Below are positions 9,537 to 18,652 of a stretch of DNA of 64,000 nt, piece after piece; position 1 is the stretch's first letter, and each line of letters begins with the position of its first letter. A program made the translations under genes and the position numbers. The stretch is from Brevibacillus panacihumi W25. Its GTDB lineage: Bacteria; Bacillota; Bacilli; Brevibacillales; Brevibacillaceae. The notes beneath the pieces are model-generated. The model was not told the DNA's origin and did not search any database. It saw only the letters and a list, made by a program, of their open reading frames with translations. The DNA lies in the NCBI RefSeq assembly GCF_000503775.1, contig NZ_KI629782.1, positions 868,001 to 932,000 of the forward strand, in the 5' to 3' direction.

Positions 9537-10597
9537 CTTTCATGCATCATCAAAGCGATGCGATTGATCACAACCTTGCAGACTGCCAAAAAAGGCACGG
9601 CTACGATCAAGCCGACAATTCCCCCGATAGCCTCTCCAGCAAGCAGTGCCATGATGATCAGCAAAGGATGCAATTGAAGGGATCGGCCAACGATATGGGG
9701 GGATAAAACGTTCCCCTCCAACACCTGGATGATCAAATTGACGGTCACGACCAGGATAGCCATTTTCGTCGAAATGGTCAACGCGATGATAACGGCCGGA
9801 CCCGCACCGATCAGAGGGCCAATATACGGGATGACATTGGTCAAGCAGACGAAGGCGGCCAGGACAAACGGATACGGCATGCCAATCAGCCAATACCCCA
9901 GATAAGCGCAGATCCCGACGATGAGCGCGACCATCATTTGCCCGTGGATGTAATCCCCCAGCGACACGTTGATATCGCGCAACACCGTCAATACGCGCTT
10001 GCGGTACGCGGCAGGGATGATGAGCATGCTGGACTGGTGCAATTGCTTCATATCCTTCAGGAGATAAAAAGCGATAAACGGCACGACCGCATAAGCCAGC
10101 AGCTTGCCCAATGTATTGCGGGCATTATTCACCAGCTCCGTGACAGAATGGGAGACGCGCTCATGCGATTGAATAATGACACGGTCTACCCCGTGCGAGA
10201 TGCTCTCCGGCAAGAAATACTTATGCGCCTCCCATTCACTCATCCACTTCGTATACCACTCTTTGAGGCGCGGCAGGTCATCCGACAGCTCAATCCACTG
10301 GGTGGTAAACACCGGTATTGCGTTTACGATCACGATGGCAATGACCAGAATAAACGATGCGTAAATCAGCAGGACAGCCATCAGACGCGGCACACGTCTG
10401 CGTTCGAGCAATTCAACAATCGGATGAAGAATGTATGCGATGAGCAAGCCAACCAGGACAGGCATAAAGACTTCGGACAACAAACGCAGAATTTGAATGA
10501 GTACGGGACGAAGCAGCCAGAGCAAATTCCCAATAATCAACAGAGCGATCAGCCAGACGGCAGCAGCGAACCAACGGCTTCGCTTCAATTCATCCAC
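9533..10597 (-). CDS. AI-2E family transporter (YrrI-like)
   Basis: Polytopic membrane protein of 354 aa in the AI-2E/PerM family; the cargo in Bacillales is not known. About seven membrane segments, with the conserved C-terminal PYIGPLIGAGPAVIIAL and HPLLIIMALLAGEAIGGIVGL. Two GTGs are possible; I use 10597 because the GGAAGGGGAG site is 8 bases from it but abuts the upstream one (10606). Conserved position just upstream of alaS. No terminator separates it from the alaS promoter, so some read-through into the T-box is possible. Confidence 0.87.
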   Translation of the reverse strand: MDELKRSRWFAAAVWLIALLIIGNLLWLLRPVLIQILRLLSEVFMPVLVGLLIAYILHPIVELLERRRVPRLMAVLLIYASFILVIAIVIVNAIPVFTTQWIELSDDLPRLKEWYTKWMSEWEAHKYFLPESISHGVDRVIIQSHERVSHSVTELVNNARNTLGKLLAYAVVPFIAFYLLKDMKQLHQSSMLIIPAAYRKRVLTVLRDINVSLGDYIHGQMMVALIVGICAYLGYWLIGMPYPFVLAAFVCLTNVIPYIGPLIGAGPAVIIALTISTKMAILVVTVNLIIQVLEGNVLSPHIVGRSLQLHPLLIIMALLAGEAIGGIVGLIVAVPFLAVCKVVINRIALMMHES

Positions 10598-10684
10598 CGC
10601 TGTCACTCCCCTTCCTGATGGTGGAACCTAAAAATTAGCCTGTCTCAAAGCAAAAAAAACATGTACGCCCAAGAAAACTGACTA

Positions 10685-10713
10685 TTGACATGCAGCCAAA
10701 AGGCACATAAAAT
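10685..10713 (+). promoter_or_regulatory. Sigma-A promoter of the manganese riboswitch-terC unit
   Basis: TTGACA (10685-10690), 17-bp spacer, TAAAAT (10708-10713), placed just before the aptamer. Confidence 0.8.
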
Positions 10714-10724
10714 TTGAACTACAA

Positions 10725-10857
10725 GAAGATATCTCCAAAGGGGAGTAGCTTTTCTGCAGCATAGTCGTCATTACGGGAGAAATCCCCGGCTATGTTGGCA
10801 ACATTTTCGGAAATGTTGTAAGCAAGACCTTTGCCTGTAGGGTAATGGTCTTTTTTT
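10725..10857 (+). promoter_or_regulatory. yybP-ykoY manganese riboswitch with terminator
   Basis: The conserved aptamer motif GGGGAGTAGC (10740-10749) and a later CCCCGGCT loop identify the yybP-ykoY class, which senses Mn2+. A GACCTTTGCC-TGTA-GGGTAATGGTC hairpin (10826-10850) and a T-run form the terminator. Metal binding would be expected to let transcription proceed into the TerC-family gene. The match of riboswitch and TerC gene supports both calls. Confidence 0.92.
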
Positions 10858-10865
10858 GTTTTTCA

Positions 10866-10905
10866 CACGACCTTTACCTGTCCAGGGAAAGGTCGTTTTC
10901 TTTTC
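10866..10905 (+). terminator. Second attenuator-like hairpin in the terC leader
   Basis: CGACCTTT...AAAGGTCG stem followed by TTTTCTTTT, only about 10 bases after the riboswitch terminator and similar to it in sequence (ACCTTTnCCTGT...GGG). It looks like a duplicate of the first hairpin. Confidence 0.65.
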
Positions 10906-10986
10906 CTCCTTTCTACAAATACTAAGGGAGATTGTAAGAAAACGGCCGAGGATTCTTCACCATTCGAGGACGAGGAGGAGAAAGAA

Positions 10987-11673
10987 ATGGAACTACTGTT
11001 TACACCCGAGTTTTGGTCCGCACTTTTAGCCATCATTGTTATCGATCTCGTGTTGGCTGGTGACAATGCGATTGTCATCGGGATGGCAGCCCGCAACTTG
11101 CCTGCACACCAACAGAAAAAAGCAATTATCTGGGGGACCGTCGGAGCTATCGTCATACGCGCTCTAGCCACCTTGGCCGTTGTCTGGTTGCTGAGAATAC
11201 CCGGTCTTTTGCTGGTCGGTGGTCTGATCCTCATCTGGATTTCACTGAAGCTTTTGGTCCAGGAAGAAGGCCATGAAAACATGAAAGCAAGCGGTTCACT
11301 CGGCTCAGCAATCTGGACGATCATCGTCGCGGATACGGTCATGGGTCTGGACAATGTGATCGCGGTCGCCGGTGCAGCTCATGGAGACTTTTTGCTTGTC
11401 GTGATCGGCTTGATCATCAGCGTTCCGATCATGGTGTGGGGAAGTACAATGATTCTTAAATTCATGGAACGCTTCCCGATCGTCATTTTTATCGGGGCTG
11501 GGGTACTGGCATACACCGCTGGAAGCATGGTCACCAATGAAAAATTGCTCGCTCCATTCTTCGCAGCCTATCCGTGGGTAAAATGGGTATTCATCGTGGC
11601 AGTAGTGGTTGGTGTGCTCTTGATCGGCCGCATGAAAAACCAGAAACAAAAAAGAATGGCCGAACAATCCTAA
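10987..11673 (+). CDS. TerC-family manganese exporter (YkoY/MeeY-like)
   Basis: Integral membrane protein of 228 aa with about seven segments. The family signatures carry the membrane aspartates expected to bind metal: VLAGDNAIVIGMA near residue 20 and ADTVMGLDNVIAVAGAA near residue 115. In B. subtilis, TerC proteins under this same riboswitch export Mn2+ and help metallate secreted enzymes. A strong GAGGAGG site precedes ATG 10987. The Mn role is inferred from family plus riboswitch. Confidence 0.92.
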   Translation: MELLFTPEFWSALLAIIVIDLVLAGDNAIVIGMAARNLPAHQQKKAIIWGTVGAIVIRALATLAVVWLLRIPGLLLVGGLILIWISLKLLVQEEGHENMKASGSLGSAIWTIIVADTVMGLDNVIAVAGAAHGDFLLVVIGLIISVPIMVWGSTMILKFMERFPIVIFIGAGVLAYTAGSMVTNEKLLAPFFAAYPWVKWVFIVAVVVGVLLIGRMKNQKQKRMAEQS

Positions 11674-11688
11674 GCATAGCAACGCATA

Positions 11689-11726
11689 AAAAAATGCCCG
11701 GACGCCATATGAGCGTTCGGGCATTT
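11689..11726. terminator. Bidirectional terminator between terC and the convergent small gene
   Basis: GCCCGGACGC/GCGTTCGGGC stem. The minus strand has a seven-T tail and the plus strand a weaker one, so it can serve both converging genes. Confidence 0.8.
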
Positions 11727-11759
11727 CTATTGATTTCGCCAAAGCGGGGGTTATTGCGT

Positions 11760-11948
11760 TTACCTAGCCATAGCCCGGATGAGCTTGCGGCTAGATTTTA
11801 CCATGCGATTGACATCTTTCATGGAGAAAGGCAAACGGTTGAAATTCAACGAAAATCCTCGTCTCTTGCGACGCGGGGCCATCAAATAACCGATCAAAGC
11901 GACAATCCCGCCAGTCGCGACAATCCGCATCAGGCTTCGAATCAACAT
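11760..11948 (-). CDS. Small basic membrane-anchored protein, unknown function
   Basis: 62 aa. Residues about 3-24 are hydrophobic (IRSLMRIVATGGIVALIGYLM) and the rest is basic (PRRKRRG, SSRKLIRAMAR), suggesting a single-span protein with a cytosolic positive tail. A GGAGGTGG-type ribosome site lies upstream, and a terminator follows. It lies in a run with two other small genes upstream of the recD2 region, likely one transcript. No family recognised. Confidence 0.65.
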   Translation of the reverse strand: MLIRSLMRIVATGGIVALIGYLMAPRRKRRGFSLNFNRLPFSMKDVNRMVKSSRKLIRAMAR

Positions 11949-11983
11949 TCGCGGCCACCTCCATAGGATGTTTTTTCGCCAGA

Positions 11984-12190
11984 CTACATATTGATCTGAG
12001 CAGCCGCGGTCTGCTCCTCAATGAACAAATCATTCAAGGAATGCAAAGAACCGTCCTCTTCCACTTGGTAGACGGAAGCAATCTGTTCATTGCTTACGCT
12101 CATTTCAATATAGCAGTTCCAGCAGTAATACTGGTTGGTCCCAATTTTTCCGACGTCTTTCGAACTACAATTCGGGCAAATGACACGCAT
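11984..12190 (-). CDS. Small zinc-ribbon protein
   Basis: 68 aa from ATG 12190 (a GTG one codon earlier is also possible; a GGGAGG site serves either). The N-terminal CPNC...YYCWNCY gives two CxxC pairs 17 residues apart, a typical zinc ribbon. The remaining half is acidic. Function unknown; such proteins often bind nucleic acid or a partner protein. It lies between the PRC-barrel gene and the small membrane protein gene. Confidence 0.75.
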   Translation of the reverse strand: MRVICPNCSSKDVGKIGTNQYYCWNCYIEMSVSNEQIASVYQVEEDGSLHSLNDLFIEEQTAAAQINM

Positions 12191-12225
12191 CACCTAAATC
12201 CTCCCTTTCACGCCTGGATACGAAC

Positions 12226-12705
12226 TTAGTCCGGCACGATCAGGTTTTCTTCCCCGACAATGACAGAAGGTGGTGCGGAAAAGCGTTTTCGCCCTTCGGT
12301 GACATCCGCAATCCAACCATTGGATAGTTCGTACCCTACAAGTTTCTCCCAGTTTGCAGAGAAGTAAACATCTTCCACTCTGCCCAGGATGTTTCCGGAA
12401 GCGGTAACGACCGCTTTCCCTTTTAGTTTTGTCTTTCCCGTCACGATGCCGACAGGTTCGATACCGGCGAGATCAAGCAAGGGAGTGATTGCGTCTTTTC
12501 CCGAAACGGTCAGGCATGATTCGCCGACCGCGTGAATCCGTTCGGAAGGAATGTAGGTGCCTGGGTGGAACCAGCCCTGTTCGCTCAGCAAGACTCCTCG
12601 TACATGCCAAGTGGGGTCGCAAAGAATGTCACGCACGGTGCCGATCGTCTCTCCGGTCTGAAGACACATGACGGGCATACCGACTACATCCAATGCCTTG
12701 CGCAT
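12226..12705 (-). CDS. PRC-barrel domain protein (YrrD-like)
   Basis: 159 aa with two PRC-barrel-like halves: residues about 1-70 (VVGMPVMCLQTGETIGTVRDI) and 80-159 (GKAVVTASGNILGRVEDVYF). PRC barrels bind RNA or protein, as in RimM, but the YrrD role is not established. I start at ATG 12705, nine bases after AAGGAGG; the ATG three codons earlier overlaps that site. Position next to recD2 matches B. subtilis. Confidence 0.82.
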   Translation of the reverse strand: MRKALDVVGMPVMCLQTGETIGTVRDILCDPTWHVRGVLLSEQGWFHPGTYIPSERIHAVGESCLTVSGKDAITPLLDLAGIEPVGIVTGKTKLKGKAVVTASGNILGRVEDVYFSANWEKLVGYELSNGWIADVTEGRKRFSAPPSVIVGEENLIVPD

Positions 12706-12777
12706 GTGGGACATCCTCCTTCCGCCTTTTTAGTATCGGCGAAAGACAAATGCTCATTCGGCGCAAATGGTTCCAAC

Positions 12778-15039
12778 CTACACTTGCTTTAAGCGCTCTT
12801 CCAAATAGCTGTAACGGACTCCTTCCTCATCGGTCTGCACGGCTGCCAGGAATGCTTCCGGCTCCCCGCACATGATGAGAAATGACTTGCTGCGTGTAAT
12901 GCCGGTATACACCAGCTTTCTGCGCAGCATCCGGTAATAACTTTTGACAAACGGCATAATCACAATCGGAAATTCACTACCCTGCGATTTGTGCACGGAA
13001 CAGCAGTAGGCAAGCGTCAGCTGATGATAGGCAGAACGCTTGTACACTACCTCCCGACCATCAAAATTGACGACCAGCATCTCTTCATTTTCCGCATTTT
13101 CGTTGGGGAAAAAAATTGCTACGATCTCACCCATATCACCGTTGAACACATGTTCTTCGGCGTTGTTCACCAATTGCAGCACCTTGTCTCCGGTCCGAAA
13201 GGCAGTTTCCGCGAAGGTAACCTCGCGCTTTTGTGCGGTTTTCGGATTGAACAGCTCCTGCAATTCTTCATTCAATCGATTCACACCGGCCATCCCCTTG
13301 TACATCGGGGCGAGGACTTGTACATCTTTGGCCGTATACCCTTTTTTTACGGCTGCCGCACAAATTTGTTTCACTGCTTCCGGCACATCTTGTGGCGAAC
13401 TTGTGAAAAATCTGCGATCTTGCGTCGTCTTCAACAAATCAGCTGGCACTTGACCCTGCCGTACTTCATGTGCCAGCTGAATGATCGTCGATTCCTGTGC
13501 CTGCCTGTATATATCCTTCAGTTGGACGAGCGGCAGCAGTCCGGATGTGATCATATCCTGCAGCACATTGCCCGGACCGACAGAAGGAAGCTGGTCCGGA
13601 TCCCCTACGAGGATAATCTGCATTTCGTCGGGAATGGCCCGAAAAAGCTGGTTGGCAAGCCAAATATCCACCATCGACATCTCGTCTACGATTAACAGTC
13701 TTCCCTGAATCGGATGCTCAGCGTCATGCTCAAAGCTTTCGCCTTTATAGCCCAGCAGCCGATGAATCGTCATCGCAGGCAATCCGGTCGTCTCTGTCAT
13801 TCGCTTGGCAGCTCGTCCCGTTGGTGCGACTAACAAGATGGGAAATGGATTGTCATCTCCGTATTTTTTCAGATCAAGAGAGACCCCATGCAACTGGGCA
13901 AAAACACGGCAGATCCCGCGTATGACCGTCGTCTTTCCTGTTCCGGGTCCACCGGTCAAGAGCATAAGTCCGCTGGTAATGGCCCGCTCAATCGCATCGC
14001 GTTGGGTGTCAGCGTACGTAATCCCCAGCTCGTCCTCCACCTTGCCCAGGGCGCTGTAAAACTCTGATACAGGAAATGTGCCGAAATCATCACGCTGCGC
14101 AAAATGGCGGAGCCGCTTGGCCAATCCAATCTCTGCAAAAAACAGGGAAGGCAAGTAGATGCGTTCTTCCTCCCAAGCCACCTTGCTTTGGACGAACAAC
14201 GCCTCGACCGCCAGTTTGATCTCTTCCTGAGTAAAAGCATGTCCGCCGCACTCATCCAGCAACCGCTTTGTCTTTTCACACAGCTCATCTACCGGGACAA
14301 ACACATGGCCTTCCGAGTATGAGGATTCTTGCAGCACGAACAACGCAGCAGCCTTTGCCCGTTCTTCGGAGGAAGCGGCAATTCCAGTCGCGCGAGCAAT
14401 GTCATCTGCCCGCTTAAAGCCAATGCCCTGGATATCCTCGATGAGGCGATACGGCTCCTTCGTCAAAACGTCCATCGTCTCCAGCTTGTAGTGCTGATAG
14501 ATGCGTAGAGCCATATTGACTCCGATCCCGAAATCGTACAAAAATACCATGGCACTTTCCAGCGAGCGATGTTCCATGACCGAATCGTAGATCGTCTTGG
14601 CTCTCGCCTCCGAAATCCCCGGCAACTGAGCCAGGCGCTCCGGATTTTGTGCAATGATGCTAAGTGCATCTACGCCCAATTCTTCAACAATGCGCTTTGC
14701 CATTTTCTTACCGATTCCCTGGAAAAGCCCACTCGCCAGATAACGCTCTACCCCAGCCGCCGTCTTGGGCGTTTCTCGTTCATAACGCTTGGCGACGTAT
14801 TGTTGTCCATATCGCGGATGTGTCTTCCACTCCCCATAGAAGGTGTATCGTTCTTCCGGATGAGGCCGTGGAAAATTCCCGACGATGATGACCTCGGAAT
14901 CCTTGATGTTCTCCGTGGTCTCTTCTATCTTTAGACGGATAATTCCGTACCATGTTTCTTCGTTGTAAAATATTTCTTGATTGACATATCCGCGAATATA
15001 TGTTTCGGAAAACAAGGAGATTTGTTGTTGCTCCTCCAT
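12778..15039 (-). CDS. recD2: RecD2 5'-3' DNA helicase (YrrC)
   Basis: RecBCD-independent RecD-like superfamily 1B helicase acting in replication-fork repair. The 753-aa protein has an N-terminal region with helix-hairpin-helix segments (LPGISEARAKTI near 139-150 and IQGIGFKRADDIA near 203-215). Walker A is GGPGTGKT (363-370), followed by VDEMSMVD and VHKSQGSEFP near the C-terminus. No RecB or RecC partner is visible. ATG is preceded by GAGGAGG with 8-base spacing. The length is close to other RecD2 proteins. Confidence 0.95.
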   Translation of the reverse strand: MEEQQQISLFSETYIRGYVNQEIFYNEETWYGIIRLKIEETTENIKDSEVIIVGNFPRPHPEERYTFYGEWKTHPRYGQQYVAKRYERETPKTAAGVERYLASGLFQGIGKKMAKRIVEELGVDALSIIAQNPERLAQLPGISEARAKTIYDSVMEHRSLESAMVFLYDFGIGVNMALRIYQHYKLETMDVLTKEPYRLIEDIQGIGFKRADDIARATGIAASSEERAKAAALFVLQESSYSEGHVFVPVDELCEKTKRLLDECGGHAFTQEEIKLAVEALFVQSKVAWEEERIYLPSLFFAEIGLAKRLRHFAQRDDFGTFPVSEFYSALGKVEDELGITYADTQRDAIERAITSGLMLLTGGPGTGKTTVIRGICRVFAQLHGVSLDLKKYGDDNPFPILLVAPTGRAAKRMTETTGLPAMTIHRLLGYKGESFEHDAEHPIQGRLLIVDEMSMVDIWLANQLFRAIPDEMQIILVGDPDQLPSVGPGNVLQDMITSGLLPLVQLKDIYRQAQESTIIQLAHEVRQGQVPADLLKTTQDRRFFTSSPQDVPEAVKQICAAAVKKGYTAKDVQVLAPMYKGMAGVNRLNEELQELFNPKTAQKREVTFAETAFRTGDKVLQLVNNAEEHVFNGDMGEIVAIFFPNENAENEEMLVVNFDGREVVYKRSAYHQLTLAYCCSVHKSQGSEFPIVIMPFVKSYYRMLRRKLVYTGITRSKSFLIMCGEPEAFLAAVQTDEEGVRYSYLEERLKQV

Positions 15040-15102
15040 CCCAAACGCCTCCTCACACCTGTTCGAACGATCCTCGAACAGATGATTTGCCCTTGAAGAT
15101 GG

Positions 15103-15132
15103 AAAAAATCCACTTTATAACAAAGTGGATTT
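15103..15132 (-). terminator. Intrinsic terminator after the chemoreceptor gene
   Basis: AATCCACTT/AAGTGGATT stem with a TTTTTTCC tail on the minus strand. Confidence 0.85.
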
Positions 15133-15143
15133 CACCATCGCTT

Positions 15144-16811
15144 CTATTTGATTGTAAATCGTTTTGCCTGTTCTGACAACCGCTGGGCCAACTGTGCGAG
15201 AGTCTCGGCTGCTGCTGCCATTTCCTCGGTCGAGGCTGTCTGTTCTTCGGATGCCGCAGCTACTTCTTGTGTATTGCGCGCTGTCATTTCTGCCAGCTCT
15301 TGAATCGTGCCAGAGTGGACGAGCAGCTTCTCCGTATCCTGTTGAATGATTTGCGCAGCCCCGTTCATGCGATCAACCTGCTGACTGACATCTTGAACTG
15401 CCTGCAGGATCAGACGGAAGCTTTCTCCTGCAGATGCAACCCCACCGCGTCCATCCTGAACGGCGCCCATCGTTTTGCTCATCGCTCCGACAGCCTCCTG
15501 GATTTCTCCGTTGACGTTGTGGATCAAGGATGCGATCTCTTCAGCTGCATGACCGGATTGCTCAGCCAATTTTCGAACCTCCTGGGCGACAACTGCGAAG
15601 CTGCGTCCCTGCTCTCCGGCTCGTGCCGCTTCGATGGCTGCGTTCAAAGCCAGCAGATTGGTCTGCTCCGATATTTGCTGGATGATGGCGATGATTCCGA
15701 TAATCTTTTCGGATTGCATCCCCAACTCCCGCACGACTTGCTCCGTACGCCGGACATGCTCTGTAATTTGATCCATCTCTTGGGCGAGAACACTCAGCTT
15801 CTCTCCCCCTTGGCCCGCAAGCGCGTAGGCATGGGAAGCCTCTTCGTTTACATGGCTCGTCGATTGGGCAATTTCCTGTATATCCTTCCCGATCCGCTGG
15901 ATGAAGTCGCCTGTCAAATGGACGGTTTCCTTTTGCTGATCAGAAGACGTCGCGATTTCCGCAGAAGAGTGGGAAATTTGTTCGGACGCACGTGCGCTTT
16001 CGGACGCGCTTGCCTTCAATTCGACAGACGAGATTTCCACCTGCTGCGATACCTCCTGCACATCACGCAACATCCGGCAGAAGCCGTTCATCATTTCATT
16101 GTAATTCTGTGAAAGCTGGCCGAACTCGTCCTTGGTATGAATCTCAACCCGCGGAGTCAAGTCTCCCGCTTCAGCCGCCTTCATTGCCGAAACCAATTGT
16201 TTCAGAGGCGAAAGCAGCTTGTAAACGACAAAACTGCCGATAGCCAATGCCGCAATCGCACTGATCAGGCTGATGACAAACATGGTGATCCTGCTTGTTT
16301 CTATCGGGTTTAACAAATCCCGCTGGAAGCTCGCTGTCACCAGGATCCATCCGTTGGGAAGTTCACTGTAGACGGCGAGCTTGTCGTCTCCCTTGAAACT
16401 GTACTCCATCCAGCCGTTTTTGTTCGCGATCATTTCCTGTGTGAAGCTCTCTTCCCACAAGGAGGTGTTCTCCATGCTCTCATCGGGATAAAACATCAGC
16501 ACCCCCTGTTGATCCAAGATATAAGCAAAGCCGCTCATCCCATTTGGCTGATAGTATTTTTCTGATATCTCATTCAAAATATCTTTTATTTTCTGTCTAT
16601 TTCCGTCAAAAATATTCGTATCCTGCGTGTAAGGCGCCAACTCCCGCATTTTCAACTCGGTTATGTATTGCAAATCAGAAATCGTAAACTGATAGACAGC
16701 TCTCTTGGCATTCTCAAACTGGAGATAGCCTGCGATCATGAGCGGAACAATCGTTATGATCAGCATGGTCGCGAGCAGCTTGAATCTCACAGAAGCCTTT
16801 CTTGCTATCAT
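15144..16811 (-). CDS. Methyl-accepting chemotaxis protein with Cache sensor
   Basis: Chemoreceptor of 555 aa. Starting at ATG 16811 (GGAG site upstream), it shows a basic N-terminus and membrane segment (about 12-32), then an extracellular single-Cache-like sensor (about 35-175). A second membrane segment (about 180-205), a HAMP linker and the cytosolic signalling helices follow. The hairpin tip [22 protein letters not shown] is typical. The ligand cannot be predicted. It stands alone, with its own terminator and no che genes nearby. It occupies the site where mnmA would follow iscS in B. subtilis. Confidence 0.92.
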   Translation of the reverse strand: MIARKASVRFKLLATMLIITIVPLMIAGYLQFENAKRAVYQFTISDLQYITELKMRELAPYTQDTNIFDGNRQKIKDILNEISEKYYQPNGMSGFAYILDQQGVLMFYPDESMENTSLWEESFTQEMIANKNGWMEYSFKGDDKLAVYSELPNGWILVTASFQRDLLNPIETSRITMFVISLISAIAALAIGSFVVYKLLSPLKQLVSAMKAAEAGDLTPRVEIHTKDEFGQLSQNYNEMMNGFCRMLRDVQEVSQQVEISSVELKASASESARASEQISHSSAEIATSSDQQKETVHLTGDFIQRIGKDIQEIAQSTSHVNEEASHAYALAGQGGEKLSVLAQEMDQITEHVRRTEQVVRELGMQSEKIIGIIAIIQQISEQTNLLALNAAIEAARAGEQGRSFAVVAQEVRKLAEQSGHAAEEIASLIHNVNGEIQEAVGAMSKTMGAVQDGRGGVASAGESFRLILQAVQDVSQQVDRMNGAAQIIQQDTEKLLVHSGTIQELAEMTARNTQEVAAASEEQTASTEEMAAAAETLAQLAQRLSEQAKRFTIK

Positions 16812-16915
16812 GAGGAAACACTCCTTTTCTCTTGCAGATGAGGAAGAATTTTGATTATAGCAGAAATATTTTACCATTTAGTTATCGTTTCCCACAATCC
16901 GAGGATGATAAACGT

Positions 16916-16961
16916 AAAAAAACAAGACCAGTCATCGGCATCCATTCGCCAGACTGGTCTT
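16916..16961 (-). terminator. Intrinsic terminator after iscS
   Basis: AAGACCAGTC/GACTGGTCTT 10-bp stem with a GTTTTTTT tail on the minus strand. Confidence 0.85.
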
Positions 16962-16967
16962 CGTTTA

Positions 16968-18110
16968 TTATTTTTGCAAACGCGTTGCGATCTGTACGAT
17001 CTTTTTTGCTGCAAGCTCTGCTTCTTCTACGGTGTTGGTGATCCCGAAGCTGAAGCGAATCGCGGATTCTGCTCGCTCCTCACCAAGATTCATCGCTTGT
17101 AAGACATGCGATAATTCCAAAGATCCCGATGTACAAGCCGAACCACTGGCGGCTGCTACCTGTAGCAGATCCAGATTCATCAACATGGTTTCCGTCTCGA
17201 TTCCCGGAAAGCTGACATTCAGGATATGCGGCAGCGTGTGTTCAGGGTGTCCATTTACGTGATACGCAATTCCGGCCTCCTGAAAGCGTGCAAGCATAGC
17301 AGCCTTGATCTGCTTATACTTGGCTACCCGCTCTTCCCGTTCTGCTTCCGCAATCCGGACAGCTTCCGCGAAGCCGACGATCCCCGCCAGATTCTCCGTC
17401 CCTGCACGACGTTTCCTCTCCTGTGACCCGCCATGCAACAAAGGAGAAATGGGAACGTGCTTGCCTACGTACAGAGCACCGACTCCTTTGGGGCCGTTGA
17501 TTTTATGTGCCGAGACCGAAAGCATATCGATAAAAAGATGTTCTGGATCAAGCGGCAGCACCCCATATGCCTGTACGGCGTCTGTATGAAAGATGATGTG
17601 GCGCTCACGCAAAAAACGTCCAATCTGTTCAATCGGTTGCAGCGTTCCTACCTCGTTGTTGCCATACATGACCGAGACTAGCGCTGTATCTTCTCGTACA
17701 GCCCTTTCCAGGTCGCTCATGCGCACAGTGCCCGTCTCATCCACCGGAAGATACGTCACCTCGTACCCGATCTGCTCCAGGTATTCACAGGCGTGCAAAA
17801 CAGCGTGATGCTCGACCTGCGTCGTAATGACGTGACGTCCCCTGCCCTGTTGAGCCAACGCACCACCGATCACTGCCAGATTATCCGCCTCGGTTCCGCC
17901 GCTTGTAAAAATCAAAGACTGCGGATCGACATGCAAGGAGCCTGCAATCTCGTCTCTGGCCTTTTCCAATGCCTGGCGAGCCTTGCGCCCAAAACCGTGC
18001 ACACTGGAAGGATTTCCGTACACCTCGGTGAGGTAGGGTGTCATGGCCTCTACGACACGCGGATGTACCGGGGTGGTGGCGGCATGGTCAAAATAGATCA
18101 TTTCCGACAC
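16968..18110 (-). CDS. iscS: Cysteine desulfurase (IscS/YrvO type)
   Basis: PLP enzyme that takes sulfur from cysteine for tRNA thiolation or iron-sulfur clusters; 380 aa. The PLP lysine is K203 in SAHKINGPKG and the persulfide cysteine is C326 in SGSACTSG, both intact. GTG 18110 (MSEMIYFDHAATTP) has an AAGGTGA site 5 bases upstream; an ATG six residues in has none. It lies 24 bp after cymR. In B. subtilis yrvO is followed by mnmA (trmU), the sulfur acceptor for tRNA s2U; here mnmA is not adjacent. Confidence 0.93.
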   Translation of the reverse strand: MSEMIYFDHAATTPVHPRVVEAMTPYLTEVYGNPSSVHGFGRKARQALEKARDEIAGSLHVDPQSLIFTSGGTEADNLAVIGGALAQQGRGRHVITTQVEHHAVLHACEYLEQIGYEVTYLPVDETGTVRMSDLERAVREDTALVSVMYGNNEVGTLQPIEQIGRFLRERHIIFHTDAVQAYGVLPLDPEHLFIDMLSVSAHKINGPKGVGALYVGKHVPISPLLHGGSQERKRRAGTENLAGIVGFAEAVRIAEAEREERVAKYKQIKAAMLARFQEAGIAYHVNGHPEHTLPHILNVSFPGIETETMLMNLDLLQVAAASGSACTSGSLELSHVLQAMNLGEERAESAIRFSFGITNTVEEAELAAKKIVQIATRLQK

Positions 18111-18134
18111 AAAAGTCACCTTCTGCTTCCATCA

Positions 18135-18554
18135 TTAGATATAAAACATGTAGTTGTCCGTGCGCCCGTCATCCTGGAAGGTAATCAAATCCTGCAGCGA
18201 TGTAGAATCCAGCACCGAAGAGATGCTGTCGCGAATGCGCAGCCACAGATAGCGCTTCGCTGCATCTTCCTCCTCCGCGAATTCCACAGGGCTGATGGGA
18301 CCTTCCAACACGCGAATGACATCGCCTGCGGAGATCTCATCGGGTTGCTTGGCCAGGACATATCCGCCGTAAGCCCCGCGAATGCTCTTCACCAGACCTG
18401 CATTGCGCAGCGGTGCGATTAACTGCTCCAGGTAATGCTCAGATAAGTCATGGCGTTGTGCGATGCTGCGCAATGAGGTTGGCCCTTCTCCACAGCGATT
18501 GGCCAGTTCCATCATAATCGTCAGCCCATAACGTCCCTTCGTCGATATTTTCAC
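18135..18554 (-). CDS. cymR: Rrf2-family regulator of cysteine metabolism CymR
   Basis: Repressor of sulfur and cysteine genes that works with CysK in B. subtilis; 139 aa from GTG 18554. The N-terminal winged helix (MKISTKGRYGLTIMMELA) and GPTSLRSIAQRHDLSEHYLEQLIAPLRNAGLVKSIRGAYGGYVLA-type region closely match the Bacillus protein, as does the C-terminal MFYI. No cysteine triad for an iron-sulfur cluster is present, which separates it from IscR. It is co-oriented with iscS. An upstream GTG six bases earlier sits too close to the GGAGAG site. Confidence 0.92.
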   Translation of the reverse strand: MKISTKGRYGLTIMMELANRCGEGPTSLRSIAQRHDLSEHYLEQLIAPLRNAGLVKSIRGAYGGYVLAKQPDEISAGDVIRVLEGPISPVEFAEEEDAAKRYLWLRIRDSISSVLDSTSLQDLITFQDDGRTDNYMFYI

Positions 18555-18652
18555 AGTCACAACTCTCCTCTATATTTACATTTCCCTTCTTTCCTGCTTC
18601 CTACATGAGTTCATCGGTCCGGGATACACTACCTACAGGGGGTGAGTGCAAA

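Noticed and set aside
15267..16112. 281-codon plus-strand open frame
   Set aside because: Antisense shadow of the chemoreceptor gene.
18605..18652. 16-codon N-terminal extension of the 57-aa gene
   Set aside because: The upstream ATG has no ribosome site, whereas ATG 18653 follows GGGGGTGAG at the right distance.
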